Positions 1 through 9,853 are shown, counted from the stretch's first letter. The stretch is DNA of 64,000 nt from Clostridia bacterium (GCA_017549335.1 JAFYVB010000003.1:62001-126000), one strand, 5' to 3'. Program-made: numbers and translations. The notes: a model not told the origin generated them from the sequence alone.

Positions 1-1693
1 GCAGATAGGCAGCCAGCGCGTCGGCGGCGGGCATATCGGCAGCTTTGGCGCTGACGTAGAGCTTGATCTTGGGCTCGGTGCCGCTGGGACGTACGCACAG
101 CCAGCTGCCGCCTTCCAGCTCAAAGTACAGAACGTTGGACTTGGGCAGGCCCATTTCCTCGCTCTTGCCGTTTTCCGTACGCAGGCCGGTCTGGTAATCG
201 CGCACGGCGGTGATCTTCACATCGCCGAAGGCGGCGGGGGGATCCTTGCGCAGGGAGATCATGATATTCTTGATCTTTTCCACGCCGTCCTTGCCGGGCA
301 GGGTGCGGCTGATCACGCGGTCGGAATAGGCGCCGTACTGACGGTAGAGCTGCTGCAGGCGATCATAGAGCGTGATGCCTTCGTGCATGCACACGCAGGC
401 GGCTTCGCACAGAAGCAGAGAGGCGTTGACGCCGTCCTTGTCGCGCACCTGTGTGCCGCTGAGGAAGCCGTAGCTTTCTTCGAAGCCGAACAGGAAGGTG
501 TGCGCGCCGGTATCTTCAAACTGCTGGATCTTTTCGCCGATGAACTTGAAGCCCGTCAGCGTATCGTAGCAGGTCAGGCCGTAGGATTCGGCGATGGCGC
601 GGGCCATCTCGGTGGAAACGATGCTCTTGCAGATGGCGCCGTTTTCGGGCAGCTTGCCCGTCAGCTTGCGGCTGGTGAGCACGTGGCCCAGCAGCAGGCA
701 GCCGATCTGGTTGCCGGTGAGGGTATGGAAGGTGCCCTCACTGTCGCGCACGGCAACGCCCATGCGGTCGCAGTCCGGGTCGGTGCCGAATACCACGCTG
801 GCGCCCACTTCCTGCGCCAGCGGAATGGCGTACTTGAAGGCGGCGGGATCTTCCGGATTGGGAGCGGAAACCGTGGGGAAAGCGCCGTCGGGAGCTTCCT
901 GTTCCTTGACGACGGTCACGTTCTTGATGCCCAGTTCGTCCAGCATGCGGCGCACCGGCATATTGCCCGAGCCGTGCAGAGGTGTGTAGACGATCTTCAG
1001 GTTCTTGCCCTCAGCGGCCAGCAGCTCGGGACGCAGGGACAGGCCCTTGATCATATCGATGTAGGCGTCGTCCACGTCCTTGCCGATGATGGTGAGCAGA
1101 CCGCTTGCGATGGCGGCATCCTTGTCCATGGTTTCAAGGCCGGCATAGGGCAGGGGACGAATGTGATTCGTCACGCCCTCGGCGGCTTCGGGGGACAGCT
1201 GCGCACCGTCTTCCCAGTACACCTTGTAGCCGTTGTACTGCGGGGGATTGTGGCTGGCGGTGATGACCACGCCGGCGATGCACCCCAGATGACGCACGGC
1301 GAAGGAGAGCATGGGCACGGGGCGCAGGGACTCATACAGGTAGGTCTTTACGCCCTTGGCGCACAGCGCCAGCGCAGTCTCCTCGGCGAACTCGGCGCTC
1401 ATATGACGGCTGTCATAGGCGATGGCCACGCCGCGGCGGGTCCATTCTTCATTGGTGAGGATGTAGTTGGCCAGACCGTGGGTGGCACGGCGGACAACGT
1501 AGCGGTTGATGCGGTTGGTGCCGTATCCCAGCACGCCGCGCATACCCGCGGTGCCAAAGGAGAGTTCGGTATAGAAACGGTCTTCGATTTCCTTCTCGTC
1601 CGTCAGACGGGCAAGATCATTGACCAGTTCGGTATCATTGGCGAAGTCACGAAGCCACAGTTCGTAAGCGTTGCGGTAAGAAAATTCAGACAT
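1..1693 (-). CDS. pgcA: Phosphoglucomutase/phosphomannomutase family protein (PgcA-like), 3' end outside window
   Basis: Interconverts hexose 1- and 6-phosphates in the cytoplasm, supplying sugar-1-phosphate for nucleotide sugars and envelope glycans. The reading frame runs off the left edge; 564 residues are visible, so only the last few are missing compared with the usual 570-600. Visible motifs are the phosphoserine loop TASHNPPQYNG near residue 145, the metal-binding GTDPDCDR, the sugar-specificity GFEESYG and the phosphate-binding RPSGTEPK near the end. The start ATG at 1693 follows AAAGGAGG at good spacing, and a consensus promoter lies just upstream. It is transcribed away from the next gene and looks monocistronic in the part seen. 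The family assignment is firm; whether glucose or mannose phosphate is preferred cannot be read. Confidence 0.95.
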   Translation of the reverse strand, partial: MSEFSYRNAYELWLRDFANDTELVNDLARLTDEKEIEDRFYTELSFGTAGMRGVLGYGTNRINRYVVRRATHGLANYILTNEEWTRRGVAIAYDSRHMSAEFAEETALALCAKGVKTYLYESLRPVPMLSFAVRHLGCIAGVVITASHNPPQYNGYKVYWEDGAQLSPEAAEGVTNHIRPLPYAGLETMDKDAAIASGLLTIIGKDVDDAYIDMIKGLSLRPELLAAEGKNLKIVYTPLHGSGNMPVRRMLDELGIKNVTVVKEQEAPDGAFPTVSAPNPEDPAAFKYAIPLAQEVGASVVFGTDPDCDRMGVAVRDSEGTFHTLTGNQIGCLLLGHVLTSRKLTGKLPENGAICKSIVSTEMARAIAESYGLTCYDTLTGFKFIGEKIQQFEDTGAHTFLFGFEESYGFLSGTQVRDKDGVNASLLLCEAACVCMHEGITLYDRLQQLYRQYGAYSDRVISRTLPGKDGVEKIKNIMISLRKDPPAAFGDVKITAVRDYQTGLRTENGKSEEMGLPKSNVLYFELEGGSWLCVRPSGTEPKIKLYVSAKAADMPAADALAAYL

Positions 1694-1722
1694 GGTAAAA
1701 TACCTCCTTTTTTTCCACCATA

Positions 1723-1751
1723 ATTATATGAAATAAACCCGGTGAATGCAA
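1723..1751 (-). promoter_or_regulatory. Sigma-A-type promoter for the phosphoglucomutase gene
   Basis: On the minus strand, -35 TTGCAT (1746-1751) and -10 TATAAT (1723-1728) are separated by 17 bases, about 30 bases before the start codon. Confidence 0.6.
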
Positions 1752-1777
1752 GCATATTCTGTAAAAGGAGGAAAGAA

Positions 1778-2791
1778 ATGTCCATGAAAAAGTATTTAAC
1801 CGGTATTCGGCTGTTCTCGCTGATTTTGCTGTGCGCCTGTCTTGCGTTGGTGTGGAAGATATCGCTGCAGCAGCTGCATACAGCCGAACCTCTTCCCCGG
1901 GCGCAGCGGCAGCTGGTGACGGTATGGATCTATGGCGACAGGCTGGGAGCATCGCCCTGGGTGCGGGAGCAGACAGCGGCGTATCAGAAGGCGCATCCGG
2001 GCGCGAGCATCTGGGTGCGCACGGCTTCCGGGGCGGATATGGATGCGTTGGATGCGGATTTTCCCCACACTGCGCCCGACCTGCTTTTGTTTATGGCAGG
2101 GGAGGAGGTAAAGCCTGAGTGGCTGGAGGAGCTCTCCTTTTGCCGTGACAGTACCGGTCAGTATGCCGGTCGGCAGCTGGCAGTGCCTGTGTGCATGGCG
2201 GGATATGCGCTGGTGCGGGCATCCAAAGAAGCATCCACTCCTGCGCCCACCAGCCTTTTCGGCGTAACGCCTGCCCCCGCAAAAACAGCAGCGGCAACTC
2301 CTGTTCCAAGGGAAAAGTGGCCGCAAAACACCGTGACGGATGATCGCTTCGGCGCGTGGCTTTTGCTGCAGCTGGGCATCACGGGAGAAATATTGCCCGA
2401 AGAACAGGCAATGGAGGCCTTTTTACAGGGCAAAGCGGAATCGGTGCTGCTGAGCACCCTCGCCCTGCGCAAGCTGTCCGCCCGGGGGATGGGCATGGAG
2501 GTGCTGTCCTCCGCAGACCAAACCGATCTGGTTCTCTACGGCGCGGCAATGCGGGAATCCTCCGCGGAAGCCCGCGCCTTCCTGACTTTTCTTTGCAGCA
2601 GCGACGCCCAGCAACAGCTGGCTGATGCGGGGCTCATTTCTCCCCACGGGGGCAGATTGTATGGCGCAGGCACGCCCATCCTGCAATCCACGGAACAGGC
2701 GCTGCAAAAAAACGGACTTGTCAACGCCTTCGACTGGCAGAACCAAGCCCAAAGCACATTCATGACCGGGCAGGCCATGCAGGGAAACTGA
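1778..2791 (+). CDS. Membrane-anchored solute-binding-like protein, substrate unknown
   Basis: A 337-residue protein with one N-terminal hydrophobic segment (about residues 8-25), probably a membrane anchor or signal peptide. The body resembles a small family 1 extracellular solute-binding protein: an early strand reading VTVWIYGD, a PDLLLF segment, a central AVPVCMAGYAL, and a C-terminal stretch with FLTFLCSSDAQQQLADAGLIS, the pattern seen where binding proteins close their second lobe. A Pro/Ala/Thr-rich insert lies in the middle (about residues 155-180). The start at 1778 is chosen because AGGAGG lies 6 bases upstream. No permease or ATPase is adjacent and a terminator follows, so it stands alone. 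It may be an orphan binding protein or a sensor; the function is not established. Confidence 0.7.
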   Translation: MSMKKYLTGIRLFSLILLCACLALVWKISLQQLHTAEPLPRAQRQLVTVWIYGDRLGASPWVREQTAAYQKAHPGASIWVRTASGADMDALDADFPHTAPDLLLFMAGEEVKPEWLEELSFCRDSTGQYAGRQLAVPVCMAGYALVRASKEASTPAPTSLFGVTPAPAKTAAATPVPREKWPQNTVTDDRFGAWLLLQLGITGEILPEEQAMEAFLQGKAESVLLSTLALRKLSARGMGMEVLSSADQTDLVLYGAAMRESSAEARAFLTFLCSSDAQQQLADAGLISPHGGRLYGAGTPILQSTEQALQKNGLVNAFDWQNQAQSTFMTGQAMQGN

Positions 2792-2817
2792 AAAGGGGCT
2801 TATTCAAGCCCCTTTTT
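2791..2817. terminator. Bidirectional intrinsic terminator
   Basis: A 10-bp stem, AAAGGGGCTT/AAGCCCCTTT, with loop ATTC, has a T-run on both strands. It lies between the convergent solute-binding-like gene and the protease gene. Confidence 0.85.
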
Positions 2818-2825
2818 GCAGGAAA

Positions 2826-4750
2826 TCAGTCATAAGCGTTTGTTTTGACCACGTTCCCGGAGTATAGTTTTTGCAGGAAAGCGGTATCAATTTTACCGGT
2901 GACTTTCAAGCCGTTGTTGCGCTGGAAATGCTCAATGCGCTCCACCATGATGTCGTTATATTTCGAACTGACATCAGCCCCCTTTGTGTAGTAACCGTAG
3001 GACTGCATTTTCTTTTTGATGGTCTGAATGGCAGGGTCTGTCATGCCGAATTCGTATTTGACCGTCAAAAGCGAGGCGGGGATGGAAGAAGATGCGGTAG
3101 AGAGCGTTTTTTTACTGGCGATATATGCTTCGGATTTGGTGCCGTTTTTGCCGATGGCCACTACTTTGAAATAATATATTGTATTTGGCGTCATGTTTTT
3201 AAAGGATTTGCTTTTTGAAGTAGTGTTCGGAAATGCTATCCATGAAGATTGTGAGCCACTTTTGTAGTACAATTCATACGATGCACTGTCGCTGGAGGCA
3301 GCCAGTTTACAGTCATTGCGGTTGATGTTACGTTTGTGAAGGAAACGGAAGTAATTTTGGGGCGGTAAGGTGCTTTTGTTGAGGGTGCGGGTGTAGCAGT
3401 GCGCCGCGGTGTAGGGGTGGGCGTAGATGCAGAAGTCTTTTGAGAGAGATTAACAGGCGCAGAACTTTCACCCTTTGCATTTCTAGCATAAAGAATGAAA
3501 TTGTAGGAAGTGTTGGGCTCAAGACCGTGGATGGTAGCACTGTTGGTTGTATAGGTGTCAACATAATGCCAAATGGTTTCAGATGCTTTTTTATAGTATA
3601 TTGAGCAACTGATAGCGTTGGATGTTGACCAGGTAATAAAGGCGTATGTTGATGAAGCGACAATGGAAGCTTGCTTGATTGCCGGAGGAGCTGGAGTGGG
3701 TGTGGCAGTTGAGGTTTTTTGAGAAATGATGTAAGGAGCAGAACTTGCGCCCTTTGCATCTTTGGCATAAAATGCAAAGTCGTAAGAGGTATTGGGGGCT
3801 AATCCGTATACGTTTGCATTTTTAGATGTGTATGTATCAACATAGTGCCATGAGGTTTCGCTGCTTTTTTTATAGTAAATGGAACAACTGACTGCGTTGG
3901 AAGATGACCAAGTAAGTTTGACGGATGTGGGAGTCAGGGAATAAACACTGGCTTTTTTAACGGTAGCCTTTGATTGCGTACTTGGATTTTGGGTGGGTGC
4001 AGGCGTAGCTGTAGGTTTTTTGGTAGGCGCAGGCGTAGCTGTAGCTTTTTTTGTAGGTTTCGGTGTAGGTGTTGAAAGCGTATATTCGTCAAGATAAGTG
4101 ATGGAACCGTTCCAGTTTTTGTAAAGTGCTTCTATTTCTTTTGCGTGAACGGCGAAATTGATATTCTGCGAGTCTTTTCTTGTGAGTGTGGTAACGCCAA
4201 TGACTTCACCGTTATCGTTGAACAACGCACCGCCGCTGCTTCCGTTAGAGATAGGGGCGGTCAATTGAATCCACTGCGTACCATCTTCAAAAAAGACGGC
4301 ACTGATATTGCCTGTGGAGACTGTATTGATGAGTCCACGGGGACTTCCGATGGCAACAACGGATTCGATTCTCTTTTGATCGACAGCGGTATGCAGCGGA
4401 AGCGGCTGCAGATCAGTGGGAGAGAAGAAACGAAGGATAGCCAAGTCCTTTTCTTCATCGGCGATGCAAACAGACATAATGATATATTCATAGCCGTCAT
4501 CACTCAAGGCTATGATCATATCGGAATCTTCAATCACATGGTAGTTTGTTACCAGCGTTTTGTTATCAAAAGCAACAAAACCGCTGCCGGTGGCGATAAC
4601 GTCACCGTCTTTCATCACTTCCAGCATCAGTACGGATTTGCACGCTTTTTCAACGGCATCCGGATCGCCGGTAAAACCGGCTGCACCGGCGACGGAGACG
4701 GTCAGCAGGAATGAAAGTATGATTGTTATGAAAAACAGATGCTTTTTCAT
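2826..4750 (-). pseudogene. Secreted trypsin-like serine protease with Fn3 repeats and a C-terminal PG-binding-like domain, frameshifted
   Basis: Residues 1-24 form a signal peptide. An S1C/HtrA-like protease domain follows with His71 (TNYHVI), Asp102 (EKDLAIL) and Ser172 (GSSGG) as the likely triad. A Pro/Thr/Lys linker with repeated TPAPT units comes next, then three fibronectin-III-like repeats of about 90 residues. The frame then breaks. The upstream frame runs from 4750 to 3236, while the rest of the third Fn3 repeat and a PG-binding-like domain lie in another frame from about 3300 to 2826. Adding one base near 3300-3302, just after the conserved Trp of the third repeat, rejoins them into a repeat matching the first two. 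The start has GAGGTGA upstream and a consensus promoter. The break may be a real mutation or a sequence error. Expected role: surface-attached protease bound to the cell wall. Confidence 0.8.
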
Positions 4751-4798
4751 TGGTTCACCTCATAAAAAGCATTGAATACGGTATGTTTTGCTGTGTTT

Positions 4799-4828
4799 AT
4801 TATAATGCGGTTTCGGCTTTTTTGTCAA
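4799..4828 (-). promoter_or_regulatory. Promoter for the protease gene
   Basis: On the minus strand, TTGACA (4823-4828) and TATAAT (4799-4804) are both perfect hexamers, 18 bases apart. Confidence 0.75.
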
Positions 4829-4883
4829 ATGAAGGATGCAGACGATCTTCCTCTTTTTTACGCAATATATAAGGGAAGAAACA

Positions 4884-4913
4884 TTGACATTTTGCCCTGA
4901 AATGCCGTATAAT
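4884..4913 (+). promoter_or_regulatory. Promoter for prfC
   Basis: Perfect TTGACA (4884-4889) and TATAAT (4908-4913) with 18-base spacing, about 40 bases before prfC. It is divergent from the protease promoter. Confidence 0.8.
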
Positions 4914-4953
4914 TAACGATTGTGAATAACGCATTTCAGGAAGGGGAAACGAC

Positions 4954-6543
4954 ATGCTCAGAGACGAAGTTGCGCGCAGACGCACATTCGCCATTATCAG
5001 CCATCCCGACGCCGGTAAGACCACTTTGACGGAGAAACTGCTGCTCTACGGCGGTGCTATCCGGCAGGCAGGTTCGGTCAAGGCCCGTAAGGCGGAGCGC
5101 CATGCAACCAGCGACTGGATGGAGATCGAAAAACAGCGCGGCATTTCCGTTACGTCCAGCGCCATGCAGTTCTCCTTCAACGGCTGCAATATCAATATTC
5201 TGGATACTCCCGGCCATCAGGACTTCTCGGAGGATACCTACCGCGTGCTGGTGGCGGCCGACAGCGCTGTGATGCTGATCGACGCGGCCAAGGGCGTGGA
5301 AGAGCAGACCATCAAGCTGTTCAAGGTTTGCCGTATGCGCGGTATTCCGATCTTCACCTTTGTCAACAAGATGGACCGCGCCGCCAAGGATCCCTTTGAG
5401 CTGATGGACGAGCTGGAGAACGTGCTGGGCATCCGTTCCTGCCCCGTTTGCTGGCCCATCGGTACCGACGGCGACTTCCAGGGCGTGTATCACCGTGATA
5501 CCAAGATGATCGAGCTGTACTTCGGCGGCGACCACGGCAAAAACAAGGCCGAAAAGACCGAAGTGCACATTGATGATCCTGCGCTGCCCGGAATGCTGGA
5601 CAAGCATTACATCAACCGCCTGCATGAGGAGATCGAACTGCTGGACGAAGCCGGCGACGAGTTCGATATCGAGCGCGTGCGCAAGGGCGAACTGACGCCC
5701 ATGTTCTTCGGCAGCGCGGTGACCAACTTCGGCGTTGAGCCTTTCCTGGAAAGATTCCTGGGCTATACCACGCCTCCCACTCCCCGCGAGAGCAACGAGG
5801 GCATGGTTTATCCCGATGACGAGCGCTTCTCGGGCTTCATTTTCAAGATTCAGGCCAACATGAACCCCGCCCACCGCGACCGCCTGGCCTTCCTGCGTAT
5901 CGTGTCCGGCGAATTCCGCAAGGGCATGAACGTGTGGCATTCGGGCACGGGCAAGGAAATTCAGGTCAAACAGCCTCAGCAGTTCATGGCAGATGAACGC
6001 GAGGGCGTGGAGACCGCCTATCCCGGCGACATCATCGGTCTGTTCGATCCCGGTATTTATCATCTGGGCGACACGCTGTGCGTGGGCCGCAAGATCAAGT
6101 TTGAGAAGATCCCCGTGTTCGCTCCCGAACACTTTGCCAGAGTGCGTCCCCTTGACTCCATGAAGCGCAAGCAGTTCGTCAAGGGTGTGATGCAGCTGAG
6201 CGAGGAAGGCGCCATCCAGACCTTTATCCGCAATGAAACGGGTCGCGAGGATTTCCTGGTGGGCGTTGTAGGCGTACTGCAGTTTGACGTGCTTACCCAT
6301 CGCCTCAAGGGCGAGTACGGCGTAGACCTGGTGGTGGAGCATCTGCCTTACCGCTACGTCCGCTGGGTGGTGGAGGCCAACTGCCCCGCCACGGAGCTGA
6401 AGATCACTTCCACCTCCGCCCGCGCCTTTGACGCGGAGGAGCGCGAGGTGCTGCTGTTTGAAAACGACTGGAGCATCCGTCTGGCGGAAGAGAACAACAA
6501 GGGTCTCAAGCTGGCCGAGCTCGCGCCCCGCGAGATCTTCTGA
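4954..6543 (+). CDS. prfC: Peptide chain release factor 3 (RF3)
   Basis: A translational GTPase that removes RF1/RF2 from the ribosome after peptide release. At 529 residues it has the usual RF3 length. The G1 motif DAGKTTLTEKLL lies near residue 20, a G2-region ISVTSS follows, then G3 DTPGHQDF and G4 NKMDR. RF3-type features include HATSDWMEIEKQRGIS after the P-loop and a C-terminal half with GVVGVLQFDVL. The start at 4954 follows AGGAAGGGG. The next gene, typA, is another ribosome-associated GTPase 54 bases downstream; the two probably share transcription because no terminator is visible between them. RF3 is optional in bacteria, so its presence is informative but not odd. Confidence 0.97.
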   Translation: MLRDEVARRRTFAIISHPDAGKTTLTEKLLLYGGAIRQAGSVKARKAERHATSDWMEIEKQRGISVTSSAMQFSFNGCNINILDTPGHQDFSEDTYRVLVAADSAVMLIDAAKGVEEQTIKLFKVCRMRGIPIFTFVNKMDRAAKDPFELMDELENVLGIRSCPVCWPIGTDGDFQGVYHRDTKMIELYFGGDHGKNKAEKTEVHIDDPALPGMLDKHYINRLHEEIELLDEAGDEFDIERVRKGELTPMFFGSAVTNFGVEPFLERFLGYTTPPTPRESNEGMVYPDDERFSGFIFKIQANMNPAHRDRLAFLRIVSGEFRKGMNVWHSGTGKEIQVKQPQQFMADEREGVETAYPGDIIGLFDPGIYHLGDTLCVGRKIKFEKIPVFAPEHFARVRPLDSMKRKQFVKGVMQLSEEGAIQTFIRNETGREDFLVGVVGVLQFDVLTHRLKGEYGVDLVVEHLPYRYVRWVVEANCPATELKITSTSARAFDAEEREVLLFENDWSIRLAEENNKGLKLAELAPREIF

Positions 6544-6597
6544 TCACAGAAAAGCTACTTTTTTCCTATATAACGACCTGTAAGGAAGGCGAAATCA

Positions 6598-8421
6598 ATG
6601 ATCCGTTCCGACATTCGCAACATTGCTATCATTGCTCACGTTGACCACGGCAAGACCAGTCTGGTAAACGAACTGCTCAAGCAGGGCGGCGTTTTCCGCG
6701 CCAATCAGGAAGTAGCCGACCGCGTGATGGACAGTAACGATCTTGAGCGCGAACGCGGCATTACCATTCTTTCCAAGAACACCGCCGTGCACTACGGCGA
6801 AACCAAAATCAACATCGTCGACACCCCCGGCCACGCCGACTTTGGCGGCGAGGTGGAGCGCGTGCTGAAGATGGTTGACGGCGTTCTGCTGCTGGTGGAC
6901 AGCTTTGAAGGCCCCATGCCCCAGACCCGCTTTGTACTGTCCAAGGCGCTGGAGCTGCAGCTGCCGGTGCTGATCTGCATCAACAAGATCGACCGTCCCG
7001 ATGCCCGCTGCGAAGAAGTGGTGGACGAGATTCTGGATCTGCTGATCGAGCTGGATGCCGATCCCGATACGCTGGAGCGTCCCATCCTGTATGCTTCCGC
7101 CCGCAAGGGTACCTGCACGCTGGATCTGGAACAGCCCGGCGAGGATCTGCGCCCGCTGTTTGAGGCCATCCTCAAGTACATCCCCGCGCCCGAAGGCGAT
7201 ATGGAAGGCCCCGCGCAGGTGCTGATCTCCACCATCGACTACAACGACTATGTGGGCCGCATCGGCGTAGGCCGTATGACCCGCGGCACCCTCAAGGCCG
7301 GTCAGATGGTAGTGCGCTGCAACGATAAGGAAGAAAAGAGCGCCGCTCCCTGGCGTCTGACGGGTCTGTTCACCTATGACGGACTGAAGCGTCTGCCTGC
7401 AGAAGAAATGAGCATGGGCGATATCGTGGCGGTGACCGGTCTGGAAGATTTGTCCATCGGCGATACCGTATGCGCTCCCGACTGCGTGGAAGCACTGCCC
7501 TTTGTCAATATTTCCGAGCCCACCGTGACCATGACCTTCTCCGTCAACGACAGTCCCTTTGCCGGCAAGGAAGGCCAGTATGTGACCAGCCGTCACCTGC
7601 GCGCCCGCCTGTACCGTGAGCTGCAGACCGATATGTCCCTGCGCGTCACTGACGGCGAAACGCCCGATTGCTTTGACGTGTGCGGCCGCGGCGAACTGCA
7701 TCTGTCCATCCTCATCGAAAATATGCGCCGTCAGGGCTACGAATTCCAGGTCAGCAAGCCCGAGGTTATCTATAAAGAGATCGACGGTGTGCTCCATGAG
7801 CCCATCGAGCGCATGGTGGCCGACGTTCCCCAGCCCTATGCCGGCGCGGTCATTGAAAAGATCGGTCGCCGTCGCGGTGTGCTGGAAAAGATGGAGGGCA
7901 TGGATCGCGTACGCCTTGAGTTCCTGGTTCCTTCCCGCGGTCTGTTCGGCTATCGCAGCGAGTTCATGACCGATACCCGCGGCGAAGGCATCATGAGCAG
8001 CGTATTTGAAAAGTACGAGCCCTTCCGCGGCGAGATCCCCCACCGCAACGTGGGCGCGCTGATCGTTTACGAAACGGGCGAGACCACCCAGTACGGTCTG
8101 TTCTACACGCAGGAGCGCGGTACGCTGTTCATCGGCAGCCAGGTGCCTGTGTATGCCGGCATGATCTGCGGCGCCAACGCCCGGCCCGGCGATATTGTAT
8201 GCAACGTCTGCCGCAAGAAGCACGTGACCAACACCCGCAACTCCGCTTCTGCCGAAGACAGCCTGCGTCTGGTCTCCGTGCATCCGCTGACGCTGGAGGA
8301 ATGTCTGGAGTTTATCGATGACGATGAACTGCTGGAGATCACCCCCAAGAGCCTGCGTATGCGCAAGCGTCAGCTTTCTCATGAACAGCGCGCCAAGAAC
8401 CTCAGCCGCGGAATTAAATAA
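6598..8421 (+). CDS. typA: Ribosome-binding GTPase TypA/BipA
   Basis: An EF-G-like GTPase that binds the 70S ribosome and assists 50S assembly and stress adaptation. At 607 residues it is full length. The N-terminus reads RNIAIIAHVDHGKTSLVNEL, with the P-loop near residue 15. G3 is DTPGHADFGGEVERVL and G4 is NKIDRPDAR. The domain III/V region includes SRGLFGYRSEFMT, and the C-terminal part carries NTRNSASAEDSLRL, which is diagnostic for TypA rather than LepA or EF-G. The start lies after AAGGAAGG. It follows prfC in the same direction and is followed by a hairpin that may end the unit. Confidence 0.97.
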   Translation: MIRSDIRNIAIIAHVDHGKTSLVNELLKQGGVFRANQEVADRVMDSNDLERERGITILSKNTAVHYGETKINIVDTPGHADFGGEVERVLKMVDGVLLLVDSFEGPMPQTRFVLSKALELQLPVLICINKIDRPDARCEEVVDEILDLLIELDADPDTLERPILYASARKGTCTLDLEQPGEDLRPLFEAILKYIPAPEGDMEGPAQVLISTIDYNDYVGRIGVGRMTRGTLKAGQMVVRCNDKEEKSAAPWRLTGLFTYDGLKRLPAEEMSMGDIVAVTGLEDLSIGDTVCAPDCVEALPFVNISEPTVTMTFSVNDSPFAGKEGQYVTSRHLRARLYRELQTDMSLRVTDGETPDCFDVCGRGELHLSILIENMRRQGYEFQVSKPEVIYKEIDGVLHEPIERMVADVPQPYAGAVIEKIGRRRGVLEKMEGMDRVRLEFLVPSRGLFGYRSEFMTDTRGEGIMSSVFEKYEPFRGEIPHRNVGALIVYETGETTQYGLFYTQERGTLFIGSQVPVYAGMICGANARPGDIVCNVCRKKHVTNTRNSASAEDSLRLVSVHPLTLEECLEFIDDDELLEITPKSLRMRKRQLSHEQRAKNLSRGIK

Positions 8422-8426
8422 GCATC

Positions 8427-8457
8427 AGCGGAAGGCGCATTATGCCTTCCGCTTTAT
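8427..8457 (+). terminator. Probable terminator after typA
   Basis: A 10-bp perfect stem, AGCGGAAGGC/GCCTTCCGCT, with a 7-base loop is followed by a short TTATT tract. The T-run is weak, so some read-through into ald is possible. Confidence 0.55.
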
Positions 8458-8480
8458 TCCTTTAAATTATGGAGGAAGCT

Positions 8481-9599
8481 ATGATTATCGGTTGTACCAA
8501 GGAATTAAAAAATCACGAGTACCGCGTGGGTCTCACGCCGGATAACGCAGCGATGCTGATTGCGCACGGGCACAGCGTGCTGGTGGAAACGCAGGCGGGT
8601 GCGGGCGCGGGCTTTGCGGATGAGGAATATACCTATGCTGGCTGCAAGGTGCTTGAAACTGCGAAGGAAGTATACGACGCGGCGGAAATGATCATCAAGG
8701 TCAAAGAGCCCGAAGCCTGCGAGATTCCGCTTCTGCACGAGGGACAAATTCTCTACACTTACCTGCATCTGGCGCCCAACAAGCCTTTGGCGGAGGGTCT
8801 GCTGCAAAAGGGTGTAAAGGCGGTGGCGTACGAAACCATCACCGACGCTTCCGGTAACCTGCCCTGCCTGCGTCCCATGAGTCAGATCGCCGGCAGACTG
8901 TCCATCCAGGAGGGCGCGAAATATCTGGAGCGTTCCTTCGGCGGCCGCGGCATATTGCTGGGCGGCGTGCCGGGTGTGGAGCGCGGCAAGATCGTGATCA
9001 TCGGCGGCGGCGTAGCGGGTACGTATGCTGCCAAGGCCGCAGTGGGCATTGATGCGCAGGTGACGGTGCTGGATATCAGCCTGAACCGTCTGAGCTATCT
9101 GGAAGATATTTTCGGCGCGTCCGTAACCACCATGTATTCCACCGAAGCCAATATTCGCCGCAGCTTGGCTGAGGCGGATCTGGTGATCGGCTCGGTACTG
9201 ATCCCCGGCGCGTCTTCGCCCAAACTGGTGCGCAGAGAGCATCTCAAGCTCATGAAGCCCGGCGCGGTGATCGTGGATATCGCCATTGACCAGGGCGGCT
9301 GTTGCGAATCCTCCCATGTGACGCTGCACAAGGATCCTGTGTATATCGAAGAAGGCATCGTGCATTATTGCGTGGGCAATATGCCCGGCGCCGTTCCGCG
9401 TACATCCACCATTGCTCTTGGCAATGCTACCGTGGGCTATGCCGTAAAAATGGCTGATCTCGGCCTTGAAGAAGCCATGAAACGGGATGCGGGACTGGCT
9501 AAGGGCCTGAATATCTACTGCGGAAAGTGCACCAATAAGAATGTGGCGGACAGCCTGCAGCTGGATTATGTGCCGGTGGAGAATGTTATCGGTGCATGA
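8481..9599 (+). CDS. ald: Alanine dehydrogenase
   Basis: NAD-dependent oxidative deamination of L-alanine to pyruvate and ammonia, or the reverse. The protein is 372 residues, the normal length. It begins MIIGCTKELKNHEYRVGLTP, which contains the Arg (residue 15) that binds substrate carboxylate. It continues with VKVKEP-type IIKVKEPE (Lys near 74), TYLHLAP (His near 95), and the NAD-binding GGGVAGTYAA Rossmann loop near residue 175. The C-terminal half has CVGNMPGAVPRTST, typical of Ald. An earlier ATG at 8469 overlaps the GGAGG ribosome site, so 8481 is the real start. It is probably a single-gene unit ended by the hairpin at 9646. Confidence 0.96.
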   Translation: MIIGCTKELKNHEYRVGLTPDNAAMLIAHGHSVLVETQAGAGAGFADEEYTYAGCKVLETAKEVYDAAEMIIKVKEPEACEIPLLHEGQILYTYLHLAPNKPLAEGLLQKGVKAVAYETITDASGNLPCLRPMSQIAGRLSIQEGAKYLERSFGGRGILLGGVPGVERGKIVIIGGGVAGTYAAKAAVGIDAQVTVLDISLNRLSYLEDIFGASVTTMYSTEANIRRSLAEADLVIGSVLIPGASSPKLVRREHLKLMKPGAVIVDIAIDQGGCCESSHVTLHKDPVYIEEGIVHYCVGNMPGAVPRTSTIALGNATVGYAVKMADLGLEEAMKRDAGLAKGLNIYCGKCTNKNVADSLQLDYVPVENVIGA

Positions 9600-9645
9600 G
9601 AAGCATGTGCGAAGAAATTGAAGAGGTAAAATCGTAAAGTGATAC

Positions 9646-9682
9646 AATAATGGCAGCACTTTCATGTCTGCCATTATTTTTG
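9646..9682 (+). terminator. Terminator after ald
   Basis: An 11-bp stem, AATAATGGCAG/CTGCCATTATT, with an 11-base loop runs into TTTTTG. Confidence 0.75.
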
Positions 9683-9760
9683 TACGGTATATGAAGAATA
9701 TGCTCAGCCGGTTTTGATTGTAAAAATCATAGGCTCAAAACGGTGGAAAAGACAAAAGTA

Positions 9761-9789
9761 TTGATTCGATTTTTTTTCTTTGATATAAT
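9761..9789 (+). promoter_or_regulatory. Extended -10 promoter for the CapA-like gene
   Basis: TTGATT (9761-9766), a 17-base spacer, then TATAAT (9784-9789) preceded by TG at the extended -10 position. Confidence 0.7.
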
Positions 9790-9853
9790 GAAAATGCTTT
9801 AACGAAAAGATGATCGGGAATTTTGTCCGAATAGAGAAGGAGATACCTTGCAG

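Noticed and set aside
3460..3960. Possible DNA repeats in the protease gene
   Set aside because: These are the Fn3 protein repeats, already part of the coding sequence, not a separate element.
8469..8480. Upstream ATG for ald
   Set aside because: It overlaps the GGAGG ribosome site; Ald proteins begin MIIG-like as at 8481.
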